A DNA stretch of 64,000 nt from JABDMH01 sp965223165 (GTDB lineage: Bacteria > Bacteroidota > Bacteroidia > Chitinophagales > Saprospiraceae): the NCBI GenBank assembly GCA_965223165.1, contig CBDCVQ010000020.1, positions 1,798,001 through 1,862,000 on the forward strand, written 5' to 3'. The notes under the pieces were generated by a model, which saw nothing but the letters and a program-made list of their open reading frames with translations, did not search any database and was not told the DNA's origin. Below are positions 27,792-37,006 of the stretch, piece after piece (positions within the stretch are counted from its first letter, which is position 1; each line of letters begins with the position of its first letter). The position numbers were made by a program, and so were the translations under genes.

Positions 27792-28454
27792 TCACAACCA
27801 CCCCTTGACCAATCTGCGCAGAAGAGCAAAGCTCCGCTCGAGATCGTCATCGGCCACCACAATTGTAAACTCATTGGTGGTCGAGATCACCTCCACAATA
27901 TTGATGTCGTGGGTGGCCAGCTGCTTGAAGATGAAGTAGTAGATGCCCGAGACCTCCGTGTTGTCCTGGGGGAGCATAACGGAGATGGCAGAAAGATCGG
28001 GCTGATGGGCGATCATTCGTTCTCCCGACATGAGGTCGAGGATGGACCCATGGAGCAGATCGCTCGCCACGATCGTGGACTCGTAGATACCCTGACTAAA
28101 GGAGAAAAAAACTTTGCTGCGTTGGGCCACTAGATCAAAGATCTGCCGCTGCCGGGGCAGTAATGTCTCCGAATTTCTAAACGTGTAGTTGTTGATATTC
28201 GACTGTACAGTGAAATCTCCCAGCCGGGCAAAGAAGTGGCGGATTCGAACGGTGCTACGCAGTTGCGGACTAGGCGCCATCCGCTTGAGCGCCATGATGA
28301 TGGCACCTTCCGTCACGCGCTGCCCCAGATCAGCTTCCAAGATGGGTTTGATCTGGCGGGCGAGACCAGAATAGTTGATAATGCCGCTTGACAGGGCCTC
28401 TTCCAGAAAAGGCTGCTGCCGTACGTGATCTTGGACTGCCGCCGAAATGCTCAT
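27792..28454 (-). CDS. ACT-like regulatory protein divergent from aspartate kinase
   Basis: 220 residues. The N-terminal ~75 residues look like a winged-helix/HTH region (SGLARQIKPILEADLGQRVTEGAIIMALKRM). The remainder holds two ACT-like halves: FTVQSNINNYTFRN, and later ISVMLPQDNTEVSGIYYFIFKQLATHDINIVEVISTTNEFTIV is a textbook ACT pattern (strand, GxxxxxFxxL helix, strand, strand). ACT domains bind amino acids. With the divergent lysC-like gene, regulation of aspartate-family amino acid synthesis is a reasonable guess. No experimentally known family name is claimed. Confidence 0.6.
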   Translation of the reverse strand: MSISAAVQDHVRQQPFLEEALSSGIINYSGLARQIKPILEADLGQRVTEGAIIMALKRMAPSPQLRSTVRIRHFFARLGDFTVQSNINNYTFRNSETLLPRQRQIFDLVAQRSKVFFSFSQGIYESTIVASDLLHGSILDLMSGERMIAHQPDLSAISVMLPQDNTEVSGIYYFIFKQLATHDINIVEVISTTNEFTIVVADDDLERSFALLRRLVKGWL

Positions 28455-28470
28455 TGTTAATTATTTAACA

Positions 28471-28478
28471 CAAAGTTA
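28471..28478 (-). promoter_or_regulatory. -7 box TAACTTTG of the ACT-like gene
   Basis: Perfect TAnnTTTG match on the minus strand, 17 bases before the ATG at 28454. It pairs back to back with the aspartate kinase promoter box at 28529. Confidence 0.5.
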
Positions 28479-28528
28479 AGAATGTGTTTCAGCTCCGCAT
28501 CTTGGCGACTTCCCTTTTGCCGTTTGTG

Positions 28529-28536
28529 TACTTTTG
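28529..28536 (+). promoter_or_regulatory. -7 box TACTTTTG of aspartate kinase
   Basis: Perfect TAnnTTTG match, 22 bases before the ATG at 28558. It also argues for that ATG over the TTG at 28534. Confidence 0.5.
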
Positions 28537-28557
28537 AGCCCTCTAAAAATTAGAACG

Positions 28558-29889
28558 ATGAGCATGCAAGTCTGGAAATTTGGTGGCACTTCGGTGGGCA
28601 GTCCGGAGCGGATGTTTGGCGTGGCCGAGCTGATCTGTGCGGACGACCAGCGCAAGTTGGTCGTGTTATCCGCAGTGTCTGGCGAGACCAACGCTTTGGT
28701 GGAGTTAAATGAACTCATCCGCCAGGGCAATATGCGGGTCTTTGCCAGCCAGCTGCATCAGATGCGTCAGCGCTACGAAGTATTCATCGCAGGCCTCTAC
28801 AAATCCAAGGAGTACCTGCTGCAGGCGAGCGATTTCATCGCCAATCGCATGCGGCTCATTGAGCGTTGTGGCTCGGCGGAGCGACCGGCGGATGCGGATA
28901 AACGAATCCTGGCGCAGGGAGAGCTCATTTCGACGCAACTTTTTCACTGGTTGTTGGAGGAGAGAGGCCAGCCGTCGGTGCTCCTTCCTGCCCTTGACTT
29001 TATGCGGATCGACCGGGCCCAAGAACCCGATGAATATTACATCAAGTCCATGCTGTCCAAAGAAATGGAGGACGCTGCTAGTCCAATCTACATCACCCAG
29101 GGCTACATCTGCCGAAATGCCGACGGCGCCGTCGATAATCTCAAGCGAGGGGGCAGCGATTATACCGCTACGATCCTGGGTCAAGCGGTGGAGGCGGAGG
29201 CCATCCAGATCTGGACAGATATTGACGGGCTGCACAACAACGATCCTCGGGTGGTGGACAAAACATTTCCCATCCAGCATCTGTCCTACGACGAGGCTGC
29301 CGAATTGGCCTATTTCGGAGCCAAGATTCTGCACCCCTCTTGTGTCTTACCGGCTCAGCGCGCGGATATTCCGATCTACCTCAAGAATACGATGGACCCT
29401 TCGTCTCCGGGCACCATTATCTCCTCGCTGCATGGTACGGCAGACCTTACCGCCATTGCCGCCAAAGACAATATCACGGCGATCAAGATCAAGTCGGGAC
29501 GAATGCTGATGGCGTATGGCTTCCTCAAGAAGGTCTTCGAGATATTCGAGCGATACGAGACGCCGATCGATATGATCACCACGTCGGAGGTCGCTGTTTC
29601 GTTGACGATCGACAATGATGCTCGCCTCCCCAAGATCCTGGAGGAGCTAAAGCGGTATGGCCAAATCGAGGTGGATCGCGACCAGACCATCGTGTGTATC
29701 GTCGGCAGTTTCACGGTACATCGCTCCGGCTACGCCTCCCGCATCTTTGCTGCACTAAAGGACATACCCATCCGGATGATCTCCTTTGGTGGGAGCAAGT
29801 ACAACGTGTCCATTTTGGTCAATAGTGCCTATAAAAAGGATGCGCTGGTGGCCCTAAATGAGGGTCTGTTCCCCGTGGCTGTCAGCTAA
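28558..29889 (+). CDS. lysC: Aspartate kinase
   Basis: 443 residues from ATG 28558 (MSMQVWKFGGTSVG); the frame opens at a TTG 24 bases earlier, which falls on the promoter box. The kinase domain shows the KFGGTSVG phosphate loop, KRGGSDYTA and an IWTDIDGLHNNDPR segment. Two C-terminal ACT domains follow (about 310-443). It phosphorylates L-aspartate at the entry to lysine, threonine and methionine synthesis. The monofunctional form, without a homoserine dehydrogenase fusion, fits the length. A divergent ACT-like gene shares the intergenic promoter region. A hairpin follows the stop. Confidence 0.9.
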   Translation: MSMQVWKFGGTSVGSPERMFGVAELICADDQRKLVVLSAVSGETNALVELNELIRQGNMRVFASQLHQMRQRYEVFIAGLYKSKEYLLQASDFIANRMRLIERCGSAERPADADKRILAQGELISTQLFHWLLEERGQPSVLLPALDFMRIDRAQEPDEYYIKSMLSKEMEDAASPIYITQGYICRNADGAVDNLKRGGSDYTATILGQAVEAEAIQIWTDIDGLHNNDPRVVDKTFPIQHLSYDEAAELAYFGAKILHPSCVLPAQRADIPIYLKNTMDPSSPGTIISSLHGTADLTAIAAKDNITAIKIKSGRMLMAYGFLKKVFEIFERYETPIDMITTSEVAVSLTIDNDARLPKILEELKRYGQIEVDRDQTIVCIVGSFTVHRSGYASRIFAALKDIPIRMISFGGSKYNVSILVNSAYKKDALVALNEGLFPVAVS

Positions 29890-29905
29890 AAGGCCTTTTG
29901 TCGAT

Positions 29906-29932
29906 CCTTGCCCATGACAGATAAGGGCAAGG
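29906..29932 (+). terminator. Stem-loop downstream of aspartate kinase
   Basis: CCTTGCCC (29906-29913) pairs with GGGCAAGG (29925-29932) over an 11-nt loop. A short palindrome AAAAGGCCTTTT at 29888-29899 sits directly after the stop. There is no strong T run. Confidence 0.4.
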
Positions 29933-29948
29933 CAGTGGTTAGGAAAGC

Positions 29949-29979
29949 TTGACAATCTGGACAAATGGCGCTATCTTGG
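29949..29979 (+). promoter_or_regulatory. Candidate promoter of the RES-Xre pair
   Basis: TTG (29949-29951) is 20 nt before TATCTTGG (29972-29979), a one-mismatch -7 box. The predicted start of transcription (~29986) favours ATG 30001 as the antitoxin start. Confidence 0.4.
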
Positions 29980-30000
29980 CGACAGATTTCCATTTATGGT

Positions 30001-30432
30001 ATGAGTGATTTCTCTGGCGTACAAGAAGAGCAGATATCTTATCAGGCATTGGATGACCGCAATGCCTTGCATCTCATCAGGCATATTCGGCATGGTATGA
30101 GCTACCCCCGCTTTCGTCAGCTGGTGAGTCACTATCCGATCTCCTTCCAAGAGTGGTCCCAGTTCATCCATTTGTCCGATCGGAGCCTGCAGCGGTATCG
30201 CAAGGAAGGCAAGCGATTTGACTCTATCCAGACCGAGAAGATCCTCCAGGTCATCATGCTGTTTAAGTACGGCACGGAGGTCTTTGGTACCGTCGAAAAA
30301 TTTGACGAGTGGCTCAAGGCCCAAAACGTCGCCTTGGGCATGATCCGACCCAAAGAGCTGTTAGACAGCTCATTTGGCATGGAGCTGGTCAAAGATGCGT
30401 TGACCCGGATCGATCATGGCATCCTCGCATGA
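30001..30432 (+). CDS. Xre/MbcA/ParS-type antitoxin (DUF2384) of a RES-Xre module
   Basis: 143 residues from ATG 30001; an upstream ATG at 29965 lies over the promoter-like sequence. The N-terminal Xre-like helical part (FRQLVSHYPISFQEWSQFIHLSDRSLQRYRKEGK) is followed by the DUF2384 toxin-binding region with ILQVIMLFKYGTEVFG, KFDEWL and PKELLDSSFGMELVKDAL. The GxxxxxxxL spacing is typical. It should bind and neutralise the RES toxin by blocking its NAD site and repress its own operon. The stop overlaps the toxin start by 4 bp (ATGA). Confidence 0.88.
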   Translation: MSDFSGVQEEQISYQALDDRNALHLIRHIRHGMSYPRFRQLVSHYPISFQEWSQFIHLSDRSLQRYRKEGKRFDSIQTEKILQVIMLFKYGTEVFGTVEKFDEWLKAQNVALGMIRPKELLDSSFGMELVKDALTRIDHGILA

Positions 30433-30884
30433 TCGTCTTTCGACTATGCCGAGCCAGACATGCCCGGGATTTATCGGGCAAAGGGGCAGAACTTGCCGGA
30501 GGCCGTTGGAATAGTCGGGGAGTGGGGTTGTTGTACACTGCCGAATCCAGGGCGCTCTGTACAGCCGAGTTGGCCGTTCACCTGCCTCTGGGCAATTTGC
30601 CGGAGGGCTATCAAATGGTGGCCATTGAAGCTCCACAGCATTCCGTAGGTAATATCGAACGGGCCGATCTGCCGGCAGATTGGGACAGCTTTCCATACGC
30701 TCCCTTTACGCAGCAGATCGGCGATGAATTTGTCCGGAGCGGATCCCTGCTGGTGCTGCGTGTACCTTCGGCAGTCGTCCAGGGCGAATATAATTGTCTA
30801 ATCAATCCAAAGCATGCCGACTTCGGAGAGGTGAAGATTCTAGACGTGGAATCTTACTGTTTTGATCGGCGATTGTTCTTCTAG
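30429..30884 (+). CDS. RES-domain toxin (NAD+-degrading type)
   Basis: 151 residues from ATG 30429, coupled to the antitoxin by ATGA. The frame is open upstream, but only as a shadow of the antitoxin gene. The RES family residues are present: an early Arg in FRLCRARHA, GGRWNSRGVGLLYTAES, then a Glu in CTAELAVHL, and a late ser/asn pattern in YNCLINPKH. Known RES toxins deplete cellular NAD+. This pair is complete and looks functional. Confidence 0.88.
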   Translation: MIVFRLCRARHARDLSGKGAELAGGRWNSRGVGLLYTAESRALCTAELAVHLPLGNLPEGYQMVAIEAPQHSVGNIERADLPADWDSFPYAPFTQQIGDEFVRSGSLLVLRVPSAVVQGEYNCLINPKHADFGEVKILDVESYCFDRRLFF

Positions 30885-30908
30885 CAGGAAGAAAGGAGGG
30901 AAGAGCGC

Positions 30909-31004
30909 ATGGCAAAAGATCTAGCGAACAAATCAGCGTTAGTATTTCAACAGCCTCCTAGACGCTGCCACCCCTTCGTCCCACACCAAGGGTCCTCAGT
31001 CTAG
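30909..31004 (+). CDS. Possible 31-codon ORF with a strong Shine-Dalgarno
   Basis: AAAGGAGGG stands about 9 bases before ATG 30909, an unusually good ribosome site for this phylum. The product (MAKDLANKSALVFQQ...) has no recognisable feature. The region 30885-31089 is otherwise empty. It may be a chance ORF. Confidence 0.2.
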   Translation: MAKDLANKSALVFQQPPRRCHPFVPHQGSSV

Positions 31005-31089
31005 AAGCTAGGAGTTATTGTCGGGAGCTGGTACCTTTCATGGGGTCACTTACGTCTGACTGTTAGATATTGCAAGCATAGATTTAGAC

Positions 31090-33762
31090 ATGAAGCACCT
31101 ACTCAGCTACGTTCTGTGGTTTGCACCCCTGCTCTCAGCCGCACAAGGTATCAAAGGTGAGATCCGAGATGAACATGGTCAGCCGATGCCCTATGCGACC
31201 ATTTATGTCACCGACCTGCAGAAAGGCACAGCCAGCAACGAAGATGGCTCCTACCAGCTCCGATTGCCCACAGGCAGGCACACGTTGACCGTGCAGTTTC
31301 TCGGATACCACTCGCAAGTAAGGCGTGTCAACATTGGGGGCGACTGGCAGGTCCTGGACTTTCAAATGGAACCCGAACCGACTCAATTGCAGACGATCGA
31401 TGTCACCTCGGATCGAGAGGATCCAGCCTACACGATTATGCGAAAGGCCATTGCCAAAGCCAAATACCACACGCAGCAGATTGATGAATACCGGGCGATC
31501 TCCTATATCAAGGGTACGGGTCGCGTAAGGGATCTGCCTCGACTTTTCCGCAAGAAGATCGAAAGCGAGATGCGAAAATCAGGGATGGATACGGCCACTG
31601 CCTTTGTCTCCGAGTCGGTCAACGAGCTGCACTATGTGCGTCCCAACCAATTTACCGAGAAAGTGATCTCGGTCCGCAAGGTTGGCGAAGACAACAACAC
31701 CAGCCCCAATGAATTCATCAACAGCAGCTTCTACGCACCCAAGATCAATACGGCCATCTCACCACTCTCGCCCAAGGCGTTTGCCTACTACAAGTTTGAG
31801 TACCTGGGATTTATCGCAGACCGCGGCTACAATATCAACAAGATCCGGGTGACCCCGCGGAGCCGTGGCGACCAAGTTTTTGAGGGTGTCCTCTATATCG
31901 TCGATCAGCTGTGGAGCATTCACAGTCTGGACCTATTCACCTTTGTCTGGGGCTTTCGCTTTAATATCAGTCAGATCTATGAACCCATTCAGCCCACGGT
32001 CTGGCTGCCGGTCAATCAGGTGTTTGACGTGTCCGGATCCTTGTTTGGTTTCGACCTGCAGTACAAATACTTTGCGCACATCAAAGACTATGACATCACC
32101 CTCAATCCCGATCTGGCATTTGAGCCCGAGGTTATAGATGACAAGCTGGATAAACAGGCTGCCCAAAGTGCGGATGCATCTTTTAAACGACAAGAGACAG
32201 AAGAGATACTGAGTACCCTCAACGAGGGCAAGGAAATCAGTCGAAAACAGCTCCGCAAGGTCCTCCGCGAATATGAAAAGCAGGAGATCAAAGCTCTGCA
32301 AAATGACACCATGCCGGAGGTGGTCTCTGTATATCAGCACCAGGTCGACTCGATGGCCTACGAGCGAGATTCGCTCTATTGGGCGGCGCTAAGGCCGATT
32401 CCGCTGACCAGATACGAACTAAAGGGGTACCATGTCATGGATAGTCTGGCGGAGGCGGACTCACTGGCCCAGGCCCAGAGTGAGTCAGACAGTATAGGCA
32501 TCACCATCGGCTCCGACGGGACCAGCATCTCGTCAGCACCATCCAAGGGCAAATTTCGACCGCTACATTTGCTGGCAGGCGGAGGCACCTACCGGGTGGG
32601 AGAAGATTGGCGCCTGGGCTTCCGGTCATTTCTAGCCAATACCCACTTTAACACCGTAGAAGGCTATCATGTAACCTTCAGACCCTACCTGTTCAATCGA
32701 TCGGGCAAATTGCGCTGGCGCCTGGACCCTGAGCTCAAGTACAGCTTTGCACGGGATGTCTTGACGGGCGGCGCTGGCACGTCCCTGGCCTGGGGGCGAC
32801 GAGGCAGTAAGCGTGAACTCTCCATATTCTACGGGACGCGCATCGGGCAGATCAATGCCAACCGTCCGATCGATCCCTATATCAATGATCTCAATAGTCT
32901 GCTATTCGAGCGAAATTATCTGAAAGTCTATGAAAGGGAGGGTGGCGAATTGCAGTTTGACCAGGAACTTGGCCGTCGGTACAGTTTGAGGGCGACCCTG
33001 AGTCGCCATACCAAGCGGCAACTCGCCAATCAAACGGCCTATGTCCTTTTCGGCTCCAAGAAGCGTGGCTACACCTCTAATGAGCCCTTCGTAAGCGGGT
33101 TGGGGCCATCGAGCTTTGACGATTACAAAGTGACCAGGGTGGGACTGTCGTGGACCATGCGTCCTTGGCTGAAATATCGAATCGTAAATAACCGACTGAG
33201 ATCGGTTGATGGCAGTTCGCCGAGCATCAATTTGCACTATGCCTATAGGGATGTCGACTTGGACGATGGCCATTTGCAAGCCCATCAGATCGAGGCCGGA
33301 TATCGACACGAATTTAGAGTAGGCGTGCGCGGCAACCTGGGGCTGGATGTCACTGCGGGCGCCTGGATCGATGCGGACGGCTTGCCCTTTCCGGAGTACA
33401 AGCACTTTGCCGGCAATCGGACCTTCATCAACATCACCGATCCGATCAGCTCCTTTCGACTGCTGGATTACTATCGATACAGCACCGCGTCGTCCTACCT
33501 CGAGGTACACGGACACTATCAATTCAGAAAGTTTTTGCTGACCCAGATGCCCATGGTGCGATTGACTGGCATCCGGGAGAACATCTTTCTCAATTGGCTG
33601 GAGACGCCAGACTCCGATCACTACTTTGAGGTGGGCTTTGGCATCAACTACATATTCCGCTTTCTCCGGATTGAGTTTGTCAGCGCCTATCGCGATTTCA
33701 AGTATGAGGACTTTGGAGTCCGGCTAGGTCTGGCTGCCAATCTGGAATCGATCTTCAACTAG
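31090..33762 (+). CDS. DUF5686 outer-surface protein with carboxypeptidase-regulatory-like N-domain
   Basis: 890 residues. Signal peptide ~1-18 (LLSAAQ). Residues ~20-105 form a CarboxypepD_reg-like beta sandwich (GEIRDEHGQPMPYATIYV, ASNEDGSYQLRLP). The DUF5686 region then runs to the end (YTIMRKAIAKAKYHTQQIDEYRA, GYNINKIRVTPRSRGDQVFEG, LWSIHSLDLFTFVWGFRFN). The C-terminal half is rich in alternating beta strands, consistent with an outer membrane barrel. The family is widespread in Bacteroidota and its function is not settled. The last 8 bp overlap the end of the convergent YfhO-like gene. Confidence 0.85.
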   Translation: MKHLLSYVLWFAPLLSAAQGIKGEIRDEHGQPMPYATIYVTDLQKGTASNEDGSYQLRLPTGRHTLTVQFLGYHSQVRRVNIGGDWQVLDFQMEPEPTQLQTIDVTSDREDPAYTIMRKAIAKAKYHTQQIDEYRAISYIKGTGRVRDLPRLFRKKIESEMRKSGMDTATAFVSESVNELHYVRPNQFTEKVISVRKVGEDNNTSPNEFINSSFYAPKINTAISPLSPKAFAYYKFEYLGFIADRGYNINKIRVTPRSRGDQVFEGVLYIVDQLWSIHSLDLFTFVWGFRFNISQIYEPIQPTVWLPVNQVFDVSGSLFGFDLQYKYFAHIKDYDITLNPDLAFEPEVIDDKLDKQAAQSADASFKRQETEEILSTLNEGKEISRKQLRKVLREYEKQEIKALQNDTMPEVVSVYQHQVDSMAYERDSLYWAALRPIPLTRYELKGYHVMDSLAEADSLAQAQSESDSIGITIGSDGTSISSAPSKGKFRPLHLLAGGGTYRVGEDWRLGFRSFLANTHFNTVEGYHVTFRPYLFNRSGKLRWRLDPELKYSFARDVLTGGAGTSLAWGRRGSKRELSIFYGTRIGQINANRPIDPYINDLNSLLFERNYLKVYEREGGELQFDQELGRRYSLRATLSRHTKRQLANQTAYVLFGSKKRGYTSNEPFVSGLGPSSFDDYKVTRVGLSWTMRPWLKYRIVNNRLRSVDGSSPSINLHYAYRDVDLDDGHLQAHQIEAGYRHEFRVGVRGNLGLDVTAGAWIDADGLPFPEYKHFAGNRTFINITDPISSFRLLDYYRYSTASSYLEVHGHYQFRKFLLTQMPMVRLTGIRENIFLNWLETPDSDHYFEVGFGINYIFRFLRIEFVSAYRDFKYEDFGVRLGLAANLESIFN

Positions 33763-36274
33763 CATTAGATCTGGCCAAGCGACGCTGCAGCTTTCTCCAA
33801 CTGGCACCGTCGTCATGCCTGTACCAGAGCCAACCCAAAGCCACGTACAGCAAGAGGAGCGAAATATTGCTGATCCAATTGGCCCGCTTAAACAGCGAGG
33901 ATTTGTACCTGATCTCGACCGAATGCTGACCCTCGGGCACTACGATTGCCTGGATCAGATGATTGGTCTTGTAGACTTTGTCTACCGGCTCGCCATCCAA
34001 GTATACCTCCTGAATGTCCGGAGCATAGATCTCAGACATCACAAATAGTCCCTGACGCTCGGCATTGACGGTATAGGCGACTTCATTGGGCGAAAATGAA
34101 ATCACCTGTACCTCACTACGTGAGGCGGGTTCGATCGTCTCCGTGACGGGCTCCTCCAGCAGCGCGATACGCCGCAGATCCAACTGGGGGTCATTCATTC
34201 GCTCCAGTCGATCATAGTCGCTTGTGATTTCTTCCACATAGTCCACAAAAAATCCTCTGGGCCGGTCAAATTTGTATCGATAGGTAAACAAGCCACGCTC
34301 CGTATCCGTATGCTCCAGGTTGAGTCGGTTGTCAGGCAGCTCTCTCCTCGACACGATGTACTTGACGTTCATCATGTCTAGCGTGTTCCAGTTTAGAGAC
34401 AATCTGCCATCAATCTTTTGGTAGAGGTTGTACTTGGTGACCTCAAAGGCCAACTTGGACATCTGCATATTTTCGCCACCCCCAAAGGTCTGCACGTAGT
34501 AGGGCAGGCCATAATTCTGCTGGTCAAAGGGCACGACCCGATACAGGGTGGGATCTCCCAGGAAAAACCGTGCTACCTCGGAGGGCGGTAGGTAATTGTC
34601 CACGAAGGTCTGCGCACTGATCTTGGTGCGAGTATAGCGACTGCTCACCAGGGCAAAGTCGGCAAATGCCAGCACCAGCAGGAGGATGACCAGATTGTCA
34701 AACGAGATCTTACGGTACAAATACCCAAAGAGGCTCGCACTCAGGATCAGTAGCATCGCACCGTACAGATAGAGATCCGTTTGAAACATGTCTCTTCTGA
34801 AGCCGATCATGGCTTCCAACTGATTGGGCTCGAGGCGCTGGCCAAACTTTTCATAGGACATACTTCCGGATACCACAAACAGCAAGATCCCAAACACCAG
34901 AAAGGCACCCAATACGATCAGGACGCTACTACTTGCTTCACGCTGCTTTGGTAGCTTAATTTTGCGGAGTGCCTGCAGGCTCAGTACCGCGAGTATGGGA
35001 GCAACCACATACAATAAAGCCAGGCTGGTGGGCGGAGTCCGGAAGTTTTTGAAGAAAGGGACGATCGCATAGCACAAACTGTAGAATGGCTCTGAAAATG
35101 TGCCCAAGGCCCAGACCACCATGAGCATGGCAGCCAACAAAAGAGGTAAGAAGTGGCGTTCTTTGCGGGCAAAAACTATCCCCAGCGCCATCAGCACCAG
35201 TAGCACCAGGCCCGCGTAGTAGTACGATGAGTTTTCAAACGAATTGCCCCAGTAGGTGCCCACCAGCTCCGAAGGGAAGCCATGTCGACGCGCGCCGATC
35301 ACTTCCTCTTGAGAAATGCCACCGACTGCTCGTGGCACCACGAGGGACAGGAGCTCCCGAGGGTACATGGACCAGGGTCTGACGAACGCTTTGCCTACCC
35401 CATAACCATCCTGGGCCTCGTCCCTAGGCGCCGACAGATTGGTCACAGTTTGACCACGAAGCGATTGCTTGGCATAGGTGGACGTAGTCAGCAGTGGCTG
35501 GGCAGAGACCAACAGGCTGATCACAGCCGCAGCGCTGAGTCTGCCCAGGAGGGACAATGCCGTCCGCGCTTGGCCGGTCCTTAGCAGCCGCACCCATTCA
35601 AAGGCCACGACAAAAACCATGACAAAACCCGTATAGAATACAATCTGAAAGTGACCGGCTCTGATCTGCAATGCCACGGCCAACCCCAGGAGCAAGACAT
35701 GCAGCCAACGGCCCTTTTCGAGCACGAGAAACAAGCACCACAGTACCCAGGGGGCCAACATGATGTCTTGAAACTTGTTGTCGTGGCCCACCGTGATAAG
35801 CGATTGATAGTATGGTGCCGAGACAAATAGGAGTGCTCCAAAAAAAGCCAGTAGAGGCTCCAGCTTCCACTGCCGCAGAAGCAAGTACATGCCGATCCCC
35901 CCGAGAAGGAAAAACACAAAGGGTAGTCCCAACCAGCTCTCCAGCAACCCCAAGTAATAATCAGGACTGATCAAACTCTTGGCTTCGGAGAATAGATTGG
36001 GCACGCCCCCCCAAACGTAAGGATTCCAATAAGCCATCTCACCGCTCTCCTGCTGGTACAGGTCAATTTGCTGGTTGTTGACAATGTCATCGATGACATC
36101 GCCGGACGGATAGAAGCCTCCCTCGAGGATGGAGCCGCCATGTACTATGGCCAGTGTGAGGGCGAGCACACCGATGGCCACCCAATCCTTGGAGATCTTG
36201 GGCTTCTTAGGGGTGGGATCTCGTTTGACAGACCGTTTCTTCTTTGGGTTCTTGTCTCGCTTGCGCGCTGTCAT
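33755..36274 (-). CDS. YfhO-family polytopic membrane protein (GT-C-like)
   Basis: 839 residues. A very basic cytosolic head (KRDKNPKKKRSVKRD, ~1-30) precedes about 12-13 transmembrane helices. The first large external loop has GDVIDDIVNNQQ and YWNPYVWGGVPNLF, the usual YfhO block. A soluble ~200-residue segment (~610-800) with beta strands precedes a last helix (WISNISLLLLYVALGWLWY). YfhO proteins resemble GT-C glycosyltransferases and in Firmicutes are linked to lipoteichoic acid glycosylation; the substrate in Bacteroidota is unknown. It converges with the DUF5686 gene (8-bp overlap). Confidence 0.82.
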   Translation of the reverse strand: MTARKRDKNPKKKRSVKRDPTPKKPKISKDWVAIGVLALTLAIVHGGSILEGGFYPSGDVIDDIVNNQQIDLYQQESGEMAYWNPYVWGGVPNLFSEAKSLISPDYYLGLLESWLGLPFVFFLLGGIGMYLLLRQWKLEPLLAFFGALLFVSAPYYQSLITVGHDNKFQDIMLAPWVLWCLFLVLEKGRWLHVLLLGLAVALQIRAGHFQIVFYTGFVMVFVVAFEWVRLLRTGQARTALSLLGRLSAAAVISLLVSAQPLLTTSTYAKQSLRGQTVTNLSAPRDEAQDGYGVGKAFVRPWSMYPRELLSLVVPRAVGGISQEEVIGARRHGFPSELVGTYWGNSFENSSYYYAGLVLLVLMALGIVFARKERHFLPLLLAAMLMVVWALGTFSEPFYSLCYAIVPFFKNFRTPPTSLALLYVVAPILAVLSLQALRKIKLPKQREASSSVLIVLGAFLVFGILLFVVSGSMSYEKFGQRLEPNQLEAMIGFRRDMFQTDLYLYGAMLLILSASLFGYLYRKISFDNLVILLLVLAFADFALVSSRYTRTKISAQTFVDNYLPPSEVARFFLGDPTLYRVVPFDQQNYGLPYYVQTFGGGENMQMSKLAFEVTKYNLYQKIDGRLSLNWNTLDMMNVKYIVSRRELPDNRLNLEHTDTERGLFTYRYKFDRPRGFFVDYVEEITSDYDRLERMNDPQLDLRRIALLEEPVTETIEPASRSEVQVISFSPNEVAYTVNAERQGLFVMSEIYAPDIQEVYLDGEPVDKVYKTNHLIQAIVVPEGQHSVEIRYKSSLFKRANWISNISLLLLYVALGWLWYRHDDGASWRKLQRRLARSNAS

Positions 36275-36352
36275 CCGTGCTTGGCTGGTTGAGCATGCAA
36301 AATGTCACTTTTTTCCGAGTTAAATGACACGTGATTGGGTAGCCGTTCCGGA

Positions 36353-37006
36353 CTAGGCTGGGATCATCGCCAGAAGGTCTCCCATGCTGTCAATGGTCTG
36401 ATGGCACACCGGTGCCAAGTCTTGCCTGCGCCGAGCGGATCCGCCCGCATAACCCAGCACATGCATGCCTGCGTGAAAAGCTGCGGTGGCACCGAAGACG
36501 GTATCATCGATGACCATGCACTCGCTCGCATCTACCCCAAAATCTTGCACCACACCAAGGTAGAATCCGGGATCGGGCTTCCACACCCCTATTTCATAGG
36601 CACTGTAGATTCTGTCCTGGAAGTACGGCAGCAGTCCCGTGATAGACAGGTTGAGTTCGATTTTATTTCGTGGCCCATTGGAGGCGACACAAAAGGGTCG
36701 ATCCAGTTGATCCAGCACATCGTGCACGCCAGCGATGGGTTTCAGCTCTTCTCGAAACGCATCAAAGCTGCGGGCACGATAGTTTTGCTCAAAATTGGCG
36801 GGTACCGATGAGCCCAGCATCGACTCCACTTGCCGAATGGCTTCTGCCATTTGAATGCCGGCAAATCGCTCGACAGCCTCCGTGGTGGATAGTGGAACGC
36901 CCAGCTTGACCACCTCCTCGGCAAAAACCCGCTTGCCAATGGTCTCGCTGTCGACCAGTACGCCGTCACAATCAAAAATGACCAGTTTTATGGCGTGCAA
37001 CTTCAT
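36353..37006 (-). CDS. HAD-superfamily phosphatase (beta-phosphoglucomutase-like subfamily)
   Basis: 217 residues. Motif I is FDCDGVLVDSE (nucleophile and acid/base Asp), motif II is CVASNGPR, motif III Lys is in GVWKPDPGFY, and motif IV is MVIDDTVFG. The helical cap follows motif I. Such enzymes act on sugar phosphates or similar small phosphates in the cytosol. The start overlaps the stop of the upstream Gfo/Idh oxidoreductase by 4 bp (ATGA), so the two act together, possibly on a sugar or polyol derivative (inference). Confidence 0.85.
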   Translation of the reverse strand: MKLHAIKLVIFDCDGVLVDSETIGKRVFAEEVVKLGVPLSTTEAVERFAGIQMAEAIRQVESMLGSSVPANFEQNYRARSFDAFREELKPIAGVHDVLDQLDRPFCVASNGPRNKIELNLSITGLLPYFQDRIYSAYEIGVWKPDPGFYLGVVQDFGVDASECMVIDDTVFGATAAFHAGMHVLGYAGGSARRRQDLAPVCHQTIDSMGDLLAMIPA

